This document shows positions 17,757 to 26,239 of a stretch of 64,000 nucleotides of DNA, piece after piece. The notes beneath the pieces are model-generated. The model saw nothing but the letters and a program-made list of their open reading frames with translations. It ran no database searches and was not told the DNA's origin. The DNA lies in NCBI GenBank assembly GCA_963840925.1, contig CAWJAY010000029.1, positions 1 to 64,000 of the forward strand, in the 5' to 3' direction. Position 1 is the first letter of the stretch. Every line of letters starts with the position of its first letter. A program made the translations under genes and the position numbers. Source of the DNA: DATAOG01 sp963840925. GTDB lineage: Bacteria; Pseudomonadota; Alphaproteobacteria; Geminicoccales; Geminicoccaceae.

Positions 17757-18758
17757 ATGATTGGTGGCAGGAAGACGTGGCCGGGCCTGGTCGCCGCGGT
17801 TGCGCTCGCGGTGGCCGGCGGGCTCGCGAGCGGCGGCGCGCTGGGCCAGGACCAGCTCAAGGTCGCGGCGGTGTTCGAGACCCCGATCGAGGAGCCCTGG
17901 GTCAACCAAATTCACGTGGCGCTGCTCAAGGCCAAGGAGGAGCTGGGCATCGAGTACACCTGGTCGGAGAGCGTGTCCGCCAGCGACTTTGCCCGCGTCG
18001 TGCGCGGCTACGCCGAGCAGGGCAACGGCCTGATCATGGGCGATGCCTTTGGCACCGAGCGGATCACCCGCCGGGTCGCCCAGGACTACCCCGAGGTCGC
18101 GTTCGCGTTCGGCTCGGGCATCGGGCCGGCGGAACCCAACTTCGCCGTGTTCGACAACTGGATCCACGAGCCCGCCTATCTCGCGGGCATGATCGCGGGC
18201 AAGCTCACCAGGTCGAACGTCGTCGGCGTGGTCGCGGCGATGCCGATCCCCGAGGTCAATCGCCTGTCCAACGCGTTCTGCGCCGGCGCCCAGGAGGTCA
18301 ATCCGGCGGCTAGGTGCAAGTTCGCGTTCATCGGCTCGTTCTTCGATCCGCCCAAGGCCAAGGAAGCCGCGATCGCCCAGATCGAGGCCGGGGCCGACGT
18401 GATCTACGCCGAGCGCTTCGGCGTCATCGAGGCCGCGGCCGAGCGGGGCATCCCGGCGATCGGCAACATGTCCGATCAGTCGGAGCTGGCGCCGGACACC
18501 GTGGTCACGAGCGTCGTCTGGGACATGTGGCCGACGGTCAAGCAGGTCGTGAGCCAGGTCCAGGCGGGCGTGTTCACCTCCCAGGACTTCGGCCAGTTCT
18601 CGTTCATGGGCAAGGGCGGCTCGTACCTGGCGCCCTTCCACGCCTGGGACAGCAAGCTGCCGGCCGAGGTCAAGACCATGGTCGCCGAGCGCACCCAGGA
18701 GATCAAGGACGGCAACTTCCGGGTCCCGGTCGACGAGAGCACGCCGCAATCGCAGTAG
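17757..18758 (+). CDS. BMP/PnrA-family solute-binding protein of an ABC importer
   Basis: A 333-residue protein with a signal peptide ending near residue 30 and a mature part starting DQLKVAAVFETPIEEPWVN. The fold is the basic-membrane-protein family, whose characterised members bind purine nucleosides. Family segments are ERITRRVAQDYPEVAFAFGSG, NWIHEPAYLAGMIAGKLT and SNVVGVVAAMPIPEVNRLSN. The mature protein carries no lipobox cysteine, so it is probably a free periplasmic protein. The ATPase and two permease genes follow after a 331-bp gap containing a long stem-loop. Confidence 0.9.
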   Translation: MIGGRKTWPGLVAAVALAVAGGLASGGALGQDQLKVAAVFETPIEEPWVNQIHVALLKAKEELGIEYTWSESVSASDFARVVRGYAEQGNGLIMGDAFGTERITRRVAQDYPEVAFAFGSGIGPAEPNFAVFDNWIHEPAYLAGMIAGKLTRSNVVGVVAAMPIPEVNRLSNAFCAGAQEVNPAARCKFAFIGSFFDPPKAKEAAIAQIEAGADVIYAERFGVIEAAAERGIPAIGNMSDQSELAPDTVVTSVVWDMWPTVKQVVSQVQAGVFTSQDFGQFSFMGKGGSYLAPFHAWDSKLPAEVKTMVAERTQEIKDGNFRVPVDESTPQSQ

Positions 18759-18925
18759 CGCGGTCGGCGCCGAACGGCGGATCGGCGCCTTCGCGCGCGC
18801 CCAGGGCCTTTTGGCGTATCGTTGCGGCCCATCCGAGTTGACCGGGTCGGGCGCTCAGGCGGTCATCCAAGACGGCGATCCGCTAACGGAAAGTTAATCT
18901 TTGGCGCGTCAATCCTTTCTTCGGG

Positions 18926-18996
18926 TGGTCCATGCGACCGTGGGAATTTGACCTCAGGAGCGACCGAGGCGCGGATTCCTACGGTCGCATGGACCA
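18926..18996 (+). other. Long stem-loop between the binding-protein and ATPase genes
   Basis: An inverted repeat with arms 18926-18947 and 18975-18996 gives a 22-bp stem with a single G-U wobble in RNA and a 27-nt loop. The left arm begins TGGTCCATGCGACCG. No U-tract follows, so it is not a standard terminator. It lies in the 331-bp untranslated interval, where no other structure or gene is visible, and is placed to stabilise the 3' end of the binding-protein message or to limit read-through. Confidence 0.75.
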
Positions 18997-19089
18997 TCGG
19001 CGGTATGCTTGCGGCCGTATGGTTAAGCCAGAGTTAAGCCCAGGGCTCGGCGCCGGGCGCCGGCAGCGCCCTGGCCGGCAGCGGCGGCG

Positions 19090-20613
19090 ATGACCGGAGC
19101 CCCGCCGCTGCTCGAGTTGCGCGGCATCGACAAGCACTTCGGGCCGGTGCACGCCAACCGGTCGGTCGACCTCACCCTCCATGCCCGTGAGGTCCTGGGG
19201 CTGCTCGGCGAGAACGGCGCCGGCAAGACCACGCTGATGAACATCCTGTTCGGCATCTACCGGGCCGATGCCGGCGAGATCCGGATCGACGGTCGGGCGG
19301 TCGCGATCCGGAGCCCGGCCGCGGCGCTGGCGGCCGGCATCGGCATGGTCCATCAGCACTTCCACTTGGTCGACCGGCACAGCGTGCTCGAGAACCTGAT
19401 GGTCGGCGAGCCGGGGCGGCGCGGGCTGATCGACCGGGCCGGGGCGCGCGCCCGGCTGGCCGCGCTCAGCGCCCGCTACGGCCTGCCGCTCGACCCCGAC
19501 CGGCCGGCCGGCACGCTCAGCGTCGGCGAGCAGCAGCGGCTCGAGATCATCAAGGCGCTCTATCGGGGCGCTCGCGTCCTGATCCTGGATGAGCCGACGT
19601 CGGTGCTGACGCCGCAGGAGACCGAAGGGCTGTTCGCCGCGATCCGCAGCATGGCGGCAGAGGGCGTGGGCGTCGTCTTCATCAGCCACAAGCTGAACGA
19701 GGTCCGCGCGATCACCGACCGCCTGGTGGTCATGCGCCGGGGCGCTGTGGTCGCCGAGACCGCCAACGATGCGACCGTCACCGCCCGCCGGCTGGCCGAG
19801 CTGATGTGCGGCCACGAGCTGACGCCGCCGGTGCGCGCGGCGGCAAGGTCCGGGCCGGTGCTGCTCGCGCTCGATGCGGTCAGCACGCGCCGCGGGCCCG
19901 AGCACCCGGTAGCACTCAAGGACGTCTCGCTCAGCGTCCAGGGCGGCGAGATCCTGGGCGTGATCGGCGTCGCGGGCAACGGCCAACGCGAACTCGCCGA
20001 GCTGATCGGCGGCACGCTCAAAGCCGCGGCCGGGCGGATCGTGGTCGCCGGGCAGACCGTGACCGGCGCGAGCGCGGGCCGGTTGCGCCGCTTGGGCATC
20101 GCGCACGTGCCCGAGGACCGGCTCGGCGCCGGCCTGCTCGGCGCGCTGCCGCTCGCCGACAGCATGATCCTTGCCCGGGTCGGCGAAGCGCCGTTCAGCC
20201 GGTGGGAACTCCTGGACCATGGCGCGGCCAGGCGCTTCGTCGCCGCCCAGATCGAGAAGTTCGGGATCCGCGCCGCGGGGCCCGAGGCGCGCACCGGCAC
20301 GCTGTCCGGCGGCAACCTGCAAAAGGCGCTGCTCGCCCGCGAGCTGGCGTTCGAGCCGCTGGTCCTGCTCGCCGCGCAGCCGACCCGCGGCCTCGACGTC
20401 GCGGCCAAGAAATTCGTCCATCATCAGCTGCTCGGGCTCAGAGCGCGCGGCCGGGCGGTGATCGTGATCAGCGAGGACCTCGAGGAGCTGTTCGAGATCG
20501 CGGACCGGATCGCGGTCATGTTCGAGGGCCGGATCCTGGAGATCATGCCGGTCGCGCAGGCCGAGGTCGGCCGGATCGGGCTCTTGATGGCAGGCTCGGA
20601 GGGCACGGCTTGA
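19090..20613 (+). CDS. BMP-type ABC importer ATP-binding protein, two nucleotide-binding domains
   Basis: A 507-residue duplicated ABC ATPase like NupA/YufO and sugar-importer ATPases. Domain 1 (about 5-240) has Walker A GENGAGKTTLMN, the Q-loop IGMVHQHFHLV, signature LSVGEQQRLEIIKAL and Walker B LILDEPTSVLTP. Domain 2 (about 255-507) has a degenerate Walker A, VIGVAGNGQRELAELIGG, lacking the GKT, but retains the signature LSGGNLQKALLAREL. Such asymmetry is normal in this family. The stop codon overlaps the TTG start of the first permease gene in TTGA. Confidence 0.94.
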   Translation: MTGAPPLLELRGIDKHFGPVHANRSVDLTLHAREVLGLLGENGAGKTTLMNILFGIYRADAGEIRIDGRAVAIRSPAAALAAGIGMVHQHFHLVDRHSVLENLMVGEPGRRGLIDRAGARARLAALSARYGLPLDPDRPAGTLSVGEQQRLEIIKALYRGARVLILDEPTSVLTPQETEGLFAAIRSMAAEGVGVVFISHKLNEVRAITDRLVVMRRGAVVAETANDATVTARRLAELMCGHELTPPVRAAARSGPVLLALDAVSTRRGPEHPVALKDVSLSVQGGEILGVIGVAGNGQRELAELIGGTLKAAAGRIVVAGQTVTGASAGRLRRLGIAHVPEDRLGAGLLGALPLADSMILARVGEAPFSRWELLDHGAARRFVAAQIEKFGIRAAGPEARTGTLSGGNLQKALLARELAFEPLVLLAAQPTRGLDVAAKKFVHHQLLGLRARGRAVIVISEDLEELFEIADRIAVMFEGRILEIMPVAQAEVGRIGLLMAGSEGTA

Positions 20614-21677
20614 TCCAGCTCAGCCTGGAGCCGCGCGGCGAGGCCTCGGCCTGGCTCGGGATCGCTCTGCCCCTGCTCGCGATCGCCGCTACTTTGGCGT
20701 TGTGCAGCGCGCTGATCCTGCTCGCCGGCGCCGACGTCCTGGACGCCTATCGCGCCTTGTTCGCAGGCGCGCTCGGCAGCCGCTTCAACGTCGCCGAGAC
20801 CGTGGTCAAGGCGGCGCCGCTGGTGCTGACCGGGCTCGCGGTCGCGGTCGCGTTTCGCGCCAAATTCTGGAACATCGGCGCCGAGGGTCAGCTGCTCGCC
20901 GGCGCGATCGCGGCGGCCTTCGTCGGCGCCCGCGAGGGGCTGCCCGGCTGGTCGCTGGTGCCGGCGATGATCCTGGCCGGCGGGCTCGCCGGAGCTGCCA
21001 CGGCCGCGCTGCCGGCGGCGCTGCGCGTCCGCCTCAAGGTCGACGAGGTGGTCGCCACGCTGATGCTCAACTTCGTCATCTTCTACGCGATGACGGCACT
21101 GCTGGACGGGCCGTGGAAGGACCCGCTCAGCGGCTATCCCGATTCGCCCGACGTCCGCATCGAGGCGGAGTTCCCGGTGCTGCTGCGCGCGACCCGGCTG
21201 CACCTGGGCGTGCTGCTCGCGGCGGCCGCGGCGCTCGCGGTCTGGCTCCTGATCACGCGCACGACGCTCGGCTTTCAGATCCGCGCCGTCGGCGCCAACC
21301 CACGCGCGGCCGCGCATGGCGGCATCCCGGTCGGCCGGGTGATGCTGCTGGCCGCCGCGGTCTCGGGCGGGCTTGCGGGGCTGGCCGGCGCCGGCGAGGT
21401 CGGGGGGCTCCACTACCAGGTCATGGCCAGCCTCTCGCCGGGCTACGGCTATACCGGGATCGTGGTCGCGATGCTGGCGGCGCTCAATCCGCTGGGGGTG
21501 GTGCCGGCGGCGCTGTTCTTCGCCGCGATCGCGACCGGCGCCGAGAGCATGTCCCGGCAGACCGGGGTGCCGGTGTTCCTCGGCGACGTGATCCAGGGCA
21601 CGGCGCTGATCTGCATGCTGACCGCGTTGCTGTTCACCAACTATCGCCTGCGCCTGCGCCGGCCGGCGGCGCTCTGA
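20610..21677 (+). CDS. BMP-type ABC importer permease 1
   Basis: A 355-residue membrane protein of the branched-chain permease superfamily (YufP/NupB type). Landmarks are FRAKFWNIGAEGQLLAGAIA, RLKVDEVVATLMLNFVIFY and FQIRAVGANPRAAAHGGIPV. No ATG lies near the expected N-terminus; translation most likely begins at the TTG at 20610, four bases overlapping the ATPase stop, giving LIQLSLEPRGEASAWLG with Met at position 1. It forms the membrane channel with the next gene product. Confidence 0.9.
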   Translation: MIQLSLEPRGEASAWLGIALPLLAIAATLALCSALILLAGADVLDAYRALFAGALGSRFNVAETVVKAAPLVLTGLAVAVAFRAKFWNIGAEGQLLAGAIAAAFVGAREGLPGWSLVPAMILAGGLAGAATAALPAALRVRLKVDEVVATLMLNFVIFYAMTALLDGPWKDPLSGYPDSPDVRIEAEFPVLLRATRLHLGVLLAAAAALAVWLLITRTTLGFQIRAVGANPRAAAHGGIPVGRVMLLAAAVSGGLAGLAGAGEVGGLHYQVMASLSPGYGYTGIVVAMLAALNPLGVVPAALFFAAIATGAESMSRQTGVPVFLGDVIQGTALICMLTALLFTNYRLRLRRPAAL

Positions 21678-21688
21678 GCGGAGGCCTC

Positions 21689-22636
21689 TTGATCGGCGAG
21701 ATCCTGGATCAGATCCTGCAGGTCGGGTTCTTCGCCGCGGTGATCCGGGTCGCGACGCCCTTGCTGCTCGCGACGTTGGGCGAGTTGTTGACCGAGCGCG
21801 GCGGCGTGCTCAACCTCGGGATCGAGGGCATCATGCTGGCGGGCGCCATGGTCGGGTTCACGACCGCCTGGTGGACCGGCGAGCTCTGGCTCGGGATCGC
21901 CGCCGCAGCGACCGTGGGCGTCCTGTTCGGGCTGCTGCTGGGCGGGCTCACCGTGAGCCTCGGCCTCAGCCAGCACGTCTCGGGCCTGGGCCTGACGATG
22001 CTGTGCACCGGGCTCAGCTTCTATTTCTACCGGCTGATCTTCGGCCAGCCCTCGCAGCCGCCCCACATCCGGCCGTTCGCGACGCTCAAAGTGCCAGGAC
22101 TGGCCGACCTGCCCTGGCTCGGGCCGGTGCTGTTCGACCAGTTCGCGCTCGTCTACCTCGCCTTCCTGCTGGTGCCGCTTGCCGCCTTCGTGCTCTATCG
22201 GACGCCCTGGGGGCTCGGCCTGCGCACGGTCGGCGAGAACCCGCACGCGGCGGTCGCGGCCGGGGTCAACGTCGCCTGGACGCGCTATCAGGCGCTGATG
22301 ATCTCGGGCGCGCTGATGGGCGTGGCCGGCGCCTATCTGTCGCTCGCCCAGTTCAACGCCTTCACCTTCGGCGTCATCTCGGGTCGCGGCTGGGTGTGCA
22401 TCGCGCTGGTCGTGCTCGGGCAGTGGGACCCCTGGCGGGTGGCTGGCGCGGCGCTGCTGTTCGGCGCCCTCGATGCGCTGGGGCTGCGCCTGCAGTCGAG
22501 CGGCGGGCTCGGCGTGCCCTACCAGGTCTTCCTGATGCTGCCGTTCCTTGCGACCATCGTCGCGATGGGCGTGCTGGCGCGCCGGGCGCGAGCACCGGCG
22601 GCGCTGCTGACGCCCTTCCGCCGCGAGGAACGGTGA
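21689..22636 (+). CDS. BMP-type ABC importer permease 2
   Basis: A 315-residue partner permease (YufQ/NupC type). Landmarks are LTERGGVLNLGIEGIMLAGA, SQHVSGLGLTMLCTGLSFYF and LRTVGENPHAAVAAGVNVAW. The likely start is the TTG at 21689, with GGAGG four bases upstream; no ATG fits the family N-terminus. With the preceding genes this completes a binding protein, ATPase and two permeases, predicted to import nucleosides or bases. Confidence 0.9.
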   Translation: MIGEILDQILQVGFFAAVIRVATPLLLATLGELLTERGGVLNLGIEGIMLAGAMVGFTTAWWTGELWLGIAAAATVGVLFGLLLGGLTVSLGLSQHVSGLGLTMLCTGLSFYFYRLIFGQPSQPPHIRPFATLKVPGLADLPWLGPVLFDQFALVYLAFLLVPLAAFVLYRTPWGLGLRTVGENPHAAVAAGVNVAWTRYQALMISGALMGVAGAYLSLAQFNAFTFGVISGRGWVCIALVVLGQWDPWRVAGAALLFGALDALGLRLQSSGGLGVPYQVFLMLPFLATIVAMGVLARRARAPAALLTPFRREER

Positions 22637-22688
22637 GGACGAGGTGCACCGCTGGCGATCCGCGCCGGCGGCCGCTACAAGCACGGAA

Positions 22689-23303
22689 ATGATCACGCTC
22701 GGCTGGATCCGGCACGCTGCCCACGACCTGCTGGGGCAGACGATCACCGGCCGGGCGCCGGGCGTCCACCTCAGCGCGGCAGGCCTACGGCAGGCGGAGA
22801 TCCTGGCGCAACGTCTGGACGGCGGCTCGATCGGCGCGCTCTACAGCAGCCCCATGGACCGCGCGCTCGAGACCGCAGCGCCGATCGCTGCCCGGCTCGG
22901 GCTCGAGGTCGTCGTGGCCCACGAGCTGAACGAGATCGACTTCGGCAGCTGGACCGGCCGGACGCTCGCGGAATTGGACCAGATCCAGGCATGGCGGCAG
23001 TTCAACCGGTTCCGGAGCGCCGCCTGCATCCCGGAGGGCGAGACGATGCTCGAGGTCCAGGCGCGGCTCTTGCGCCTGGTCGAACGCCTTGGCGCACGCC
23101 ACACTGGCGGCACGGTCGCGCTGGTGAGCCACGGCGATGTCATCAAGGCCGCGCTCGCGCATTTCCTGGGCGTCCACCTCGATCTTTTTCAACGGCTCGA
23201 GATCAGCCCGGCGTCTCTGAGCCTGGTCGAACTCGGGCCCGATGGCGCCCGGATCCTGCTGGTCAATGGGCTCGCGGGGGAACTCGGGCCGCAGCTCGGG
23301 TGA
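22689..23303 (+). CDS. Histidine phosphatase family protein
   Basis: A 204-residue phosphoglycerate mutase-like phosphatase. The usual phosphohistidine motif RHG reads WIRHAAHDLLGQTITGRAPG, retaining the Arg-His pair. The other catalytic segments are LYSSPMDRALETAAPIAARL, the Glu/Asp of HELNEIDFGSWTGRTL, and VALVSHGDVIKAALAHFLG with the second histidine. The A after RH is the GpmB-like variant. Substrate unknown. It follows permease 2 by 52 bp and may belong to the same transcript. Confidence 0.88.
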   Translation: MITLGWIRHAAHDLLGQTITGRAPGVHLSAAGLRQAEILAQRLDGGSIGALYSSPMDRALETAAPIAARLGLEVVVAHELNEIDFGSWTGRTLAELDQIQAWRQFNRFRSAACIPEGETMLEVQARLLRLVERLGARHTGGTVALVSHGDVIKAALAHFLGVHLDLFQRLEISPASLSLVELGPDGARILLVNGLAGELGPQLG

Positions 23304-23310
23304 CACAAGG

Positions 23311-24207
23311 ATGGATGCCGAGGTCGCAGAGCTGGTCGACCGCTGCGCCGAGGGCGAGTTGTCGCCCGCAATTGCGCTCGTCCGCCTGTTGATGCGCTGC
23401 GGTGATGTCGCGGCCGCGCGCTCGGCGCTCGAGGCCGTTGCGGCGGGAGCCCGGAAGCCGCAGCCCGCGGCGGCCGCGATCCGGGCGCTGCTAGATGGCA
23501 ACCCGAATGGGGGTAATCTGGTGCTGCGCATCCTGGAGCACGAGCGGCGCTCGCCCGCTGGCGACGAGGTGGCGCGGTGCGCGGCCATGTTCGAGCGCTC
23601 GGTGCGGGACAGCCCCGAGGCGAGCGTCGCGCTCTATTCGCTCGGCAGCCCGGCGCTGCTCGAGACGGCAACCGCGGAGGTCGTGGCGCTGCTCGATCGG
23701 CTGGGCGTGCTCGGACCGGAGCGGTGGCTGCTCGAGATCGGCTGCGGCATCGGCCGCTTTGTGCAGGCGCTCGCCATGCGCGCCGCGGCGCTGACCGGGA
23801 TCGACATCGCCACCGGCATGATCAGCGAAGCCCGCCGGCGCTGCGCCGGTCTTTCGAACGTCACGCTGCTCGAGACCTCCGGCCGCGATCTGGCGGCGTT
23901 CGCGCCGGCAGCCTTCGACACGGTGCTCGCGATCGACAGCCTACCCTACGTGCACCGCGCCGGCATGGCGCTGCTGGAGACCCATTTCAGCGAGGTCGCC
24001 CGCGTGCTCCGCGCGGGCGGCGACTTCGTTATCCTGAACCTCACCTATCGCGGCGATCTCGGGCTCGACCGCGAGGATGCCGGCCGCCTCGCCGGGCTCA
24101 CCGGTTTTCAGGTGCTGCGCAACGGCACCCGCGATCTCGAGCTCTGGGACGGCGCGACCTTCCATCTGCGCAAGGGTCAGGCAGGCGCCCGCAGCCTGCG
24201 GCCGTAG
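23311..24207 (+). CDS. Class I SAM-dependent methyltransferase
   Basis: A 298-residue protein with an Ala-rich helical N-terminal region (about 1-130) and a methyltransferase domain. SAM motif I is WLLEIGCGIGRFVQALA, the acidic residue binding the ribose lies in LTGIDIATGMISEARRR, and the later motif is FDTVLAIDSLPYVHRAG. The N-terminal part resembles predicted alpha-helical repeats and has no clear family. Its last 31 bases overlap the convergent acyltransferase gene. The methyl acceptor is unknown. Confidence 0.85.
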   Translation: MDAEVAELVDRCAEGELSPAIALVRLLMRCGDVAAARSALEAVAAGARKPQPAAAAIRALLDGNPNGGNLVLRILEHERRSPAGDEVARCAAMFERSVRDSPEASVALYSLGSPALLETATAEVVALLDRLGVLGPERWLLEIGCGIGRFVQALAMRAAALTGIDIATGMISEARRRCAGLSNVTLLETSGRDLAAFAPAAFDTVLAIDSLPYVHRAGMALLETHFSEVARVLRAGGDFVILNLTYRGDLGLDREDAGRLAGLTGFQVLRNGTRDLELWDGATFHLRKGQAGARSLRP

Positions 24208-25181
24208 CTCGGGCGGTCGGTCGCCCCCCATCGGTACTTGTAAGCCTCGCCCCCGCGCAGGAAATCGAACTCCTGCGCGCCTTCCAGCACCACCTGCTCG
24301 AGCGCGTGGCCGATAATCAGCGTGCCAAGCCCGAGGCTGGCGAGGTCGGGATCGAAGCCCGTCAGATACAGGCAAAAGCGGCCTTTGGCGAGAAAGCCGT
24401 AGGCGGCGGCGGCGATCCGCTCGTCCAGGCGAAGCCCGTAAAGGCGGAGCACCCCCCGGTCGAAGAGTTGCGCTGCCGCCTCGAGATGGAACGCCCGCAC
24501 CGCAGGGTCGGCCAGCACTCCGGTCAGCCCCTCGCGACGCCAGCGGGCACCGTGCAGGTCGTAGAGCGCCTGCAGCAGTTCCGCCAGGCTGTCCGGGCGC
24601 GCCGCGCTCTCGAAGCTGAGCCGCCCGTGCTTGTCGGCCCGCCTGCGGTAGTAGCTGAGGTTCTGGCGCATCGCTTTCGGCAGGACGCTCCGGAACTCGG
24701 CGCCGGCGGCCGGCAGGCAAAGCCGCGGCCGCGGCTCGAGCGTGACCCGCTCGTCCACGAGCCCGGCCGGATCGGCATCGAGCAGGCAGGACTGGGTCGC
24801 GAGCGGCCGCAGGTCGCAGACGTCGAAGCACTCGACCCGTTGCGCGATCGCGGACAAGAGAGCGGCCCCGACCTCGCGCTCGCGACCGGGTGCGGCCAGC
24901 GCGTCCAGCCAGTCGGAAATGCCGATCCCGAGCGGCAGCAGCTTGCGCTCGGAAGGCTCGTGGCAGACGTAGGCTGGCAACAGCCCGACCAGGGCATCAT
25001 CTGCCCAGGCGCAGAGCGCCAAAAGCTCGCCCTGGCCGATGTGCCGCCACCAGGGGATCAGCCAGGCCGGCGCCTGGAACGGGGTCGCATCCGACGCGCG
25101 CTGCCAGAGATCGGTCCAGGCCGGCGCCAGCGCCTCGAGCGCCTCGGCCGTCGTCACCGCCTCGACCGTCAGCTCAGACAT
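24177..25181 (-). CDS. CelD/BcsL-like GNAT acyltransferase
   Basis: A 334-residue protein of the acyl-CoA N-acyltransferase fold often annotated as a cellulose-biosynthesis (CelD) protein. Characteristic pieces are LPKAMRQNLSYYRRRADKHG, LLQALYDLHGARWRREG, the mid-domain AAYGFLAKGRFCLYLTGFDP and the C-terminal EFDFLRGGEAYKYRWGATDR. The ATG at 25181 is chosen because MSELTVEAVTTAEALEALAP is the normal family start; this overlaps the end of the upstream glycosyltransferase gene by 13 bp. It is the last gene of a minus-strand glycan cluster and probably acylates or amidates a cell-surface sugar. Confidence 0.82.
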   Translation of the reverse strand: MSELTVEAVTTAEALEALAPAWTDLWQRASDATPFQAPAWLIPWWRHIGQGELLALCAWADDALVGLLPAYVCHEPSERKLLPLGIGISDWLDALAAPGREREVGAALLSAIAQRVECFDVCDLRPLATQSCLLDADPAGLVDERVTLEPRPRLCLPAAGAEFRSVLPKAMRQNLSYYRRRADKHGRLSFESAARPDSLAELLQALYDLHGARWRREGLTGVLADPAVRAFHLEAAAQLFDRGVLRLYGLRLDERIAAAAYGFLAKGRFCLYLTGFDPDLASLGLGTLIIGHALEQVVLEGAQEFDFLRGGEAYKYRWGATDRPSYGRRLRAPA

Positions 25182-26239
25182 CGGGCGGGCGCGAAGCGGG
25201 CGGGCGCGTCCGCCACAAGCTCCTGGTAGAGGGCCAGATAGCGGCCGGTCATCCGCTCGAGCGAGAAGCGTCTTCGGGCGACCGCCCGGCAATCGGCCGG
25301 ATCGAGGCGGGAAGTCGCCAGGATCGCGTCCGCCATCTCGGCCTCGTCCTGGACGATGAACCCGGTCCGGCCGTGCTCGACGATCTCGGGCAATGCGCCG
25401 GCCGGGAACGCGACCACGGGCGTGCCGCAGGCGAGCGCCTCGAGTGCTACCAGAGAGCTCGTCTCCGGCGCCAGGCTCGGGATCAGCACGCAGCGCGCCG
25501 CGCTCAGCAGGCGGCGCTTGCGGGCAAAGCCGACTCTGCCGATGAACCGGCGCTGGCGGTCGAGGCGGGGGGCGATCTCACGGCGGAAATAGGCCTCGTG
25601 CGCGCCGTAGCGAAAGACTTCGCCGGCGAGCAGCAGCGCGACGCCAGCCCGCCTGGCCGCCTCGAGCGCGTGATGGAAGCCCTTCTCGGGGCAGATCCGC
25701 CCCAGCGCCAGCGCAAAGCCGCGCCGGGCATGCCGCGCGCTCAGCGCGTCGACCGGCACGCCGTTCGCGATCTCGGGCAGCAGCGCGGCCCCGGGCGGGC
25801 AGCGCGCGCGCTGCGAGGCCGAGACGCAGTGCAGGAAAGTGTCCAGACGGGTGGGGAAAAAAGCGGTCCGCGGGTACCATTCGGGCGGCAGATGCAGCGT
25901 CACCAGTGCCGGCGGGCCGGGCGGCGGCAGATAGGCCTCGAAGTCGAGCCCGTGCAGGTGGACGAGGTCGATCGGCCAGCGCCGGAGCGCCCGCTCGATC
26001 GCGGCCAGGTGGCGGCGGTGCGCGCGCCGGCGTTCGGCATCGGTGATGAGGGTGTGGCTCCTCGGGACCGCGACCAGCGTGCCGGCCGTGCTCGAGCCCG
26101 CGCAGGCGACCACGACCGAGCGGTGGCCGGCGCCGACCAGCGCCTGGTCCAGGCTGCTCAGGACCTGCTCCGCGCCGCCGACCGCGTCCGGCCCGACCGG
26201 CGCGAACGGGAAGGCGACGTTCAGGACGGTGAGGCTCAC
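25169..26239 (-). CDS. Glycosyltransferase family 4 protein
   Basis: A 356-residue GT-B glycosyltransferase. The N-terminal donor-sensing loop is FPFAPVGPDAVGGAEQVLSS. The acceptor side contains LVHLHGLDFEAYLPPPGPPA, and the family E-x7-E motif is in SLAPETSSLVALEALACGTP, followed by VVAFPAGALPEIVEHGRTGF. Translation probably starts at a GTG (26239) overlapping the upstream stop codon as GTGA; no closer ATG fits. Unlike the four genes upstream of it, this gene is free of frameshifts. Confidence 0.88.
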   Translation of the reverse strand: MSLTVLNVAFPFAPVGPDAVGGAEQVLSSLDQALVGAGHRSVVVACAGSSTAGTLVAVPRSHTLITDAERRRAHRRHLAAIERALRRWPIDLVHLHGLDFEAYLPPPGPPALVTLHLPPEWYPRTAFFPTRLDTFLHCVSASQRARCPPGAALLPEIANGVPVDALSARHARRGFALALGRICPEKGFHHALEAARRAGVALLLAGEVFRYGAHEAYFRREIAPRLDRQRRFIGRVGFARKRRLLSAARCVLIPSLAPETSSLVALEALACGTPVVAFPAGALPEIVEHGRTGFIVQDEAEMADAILATSRLDPADCRAVARRRFSLERMTGRYLALYQELVADAPARFAPARCLS

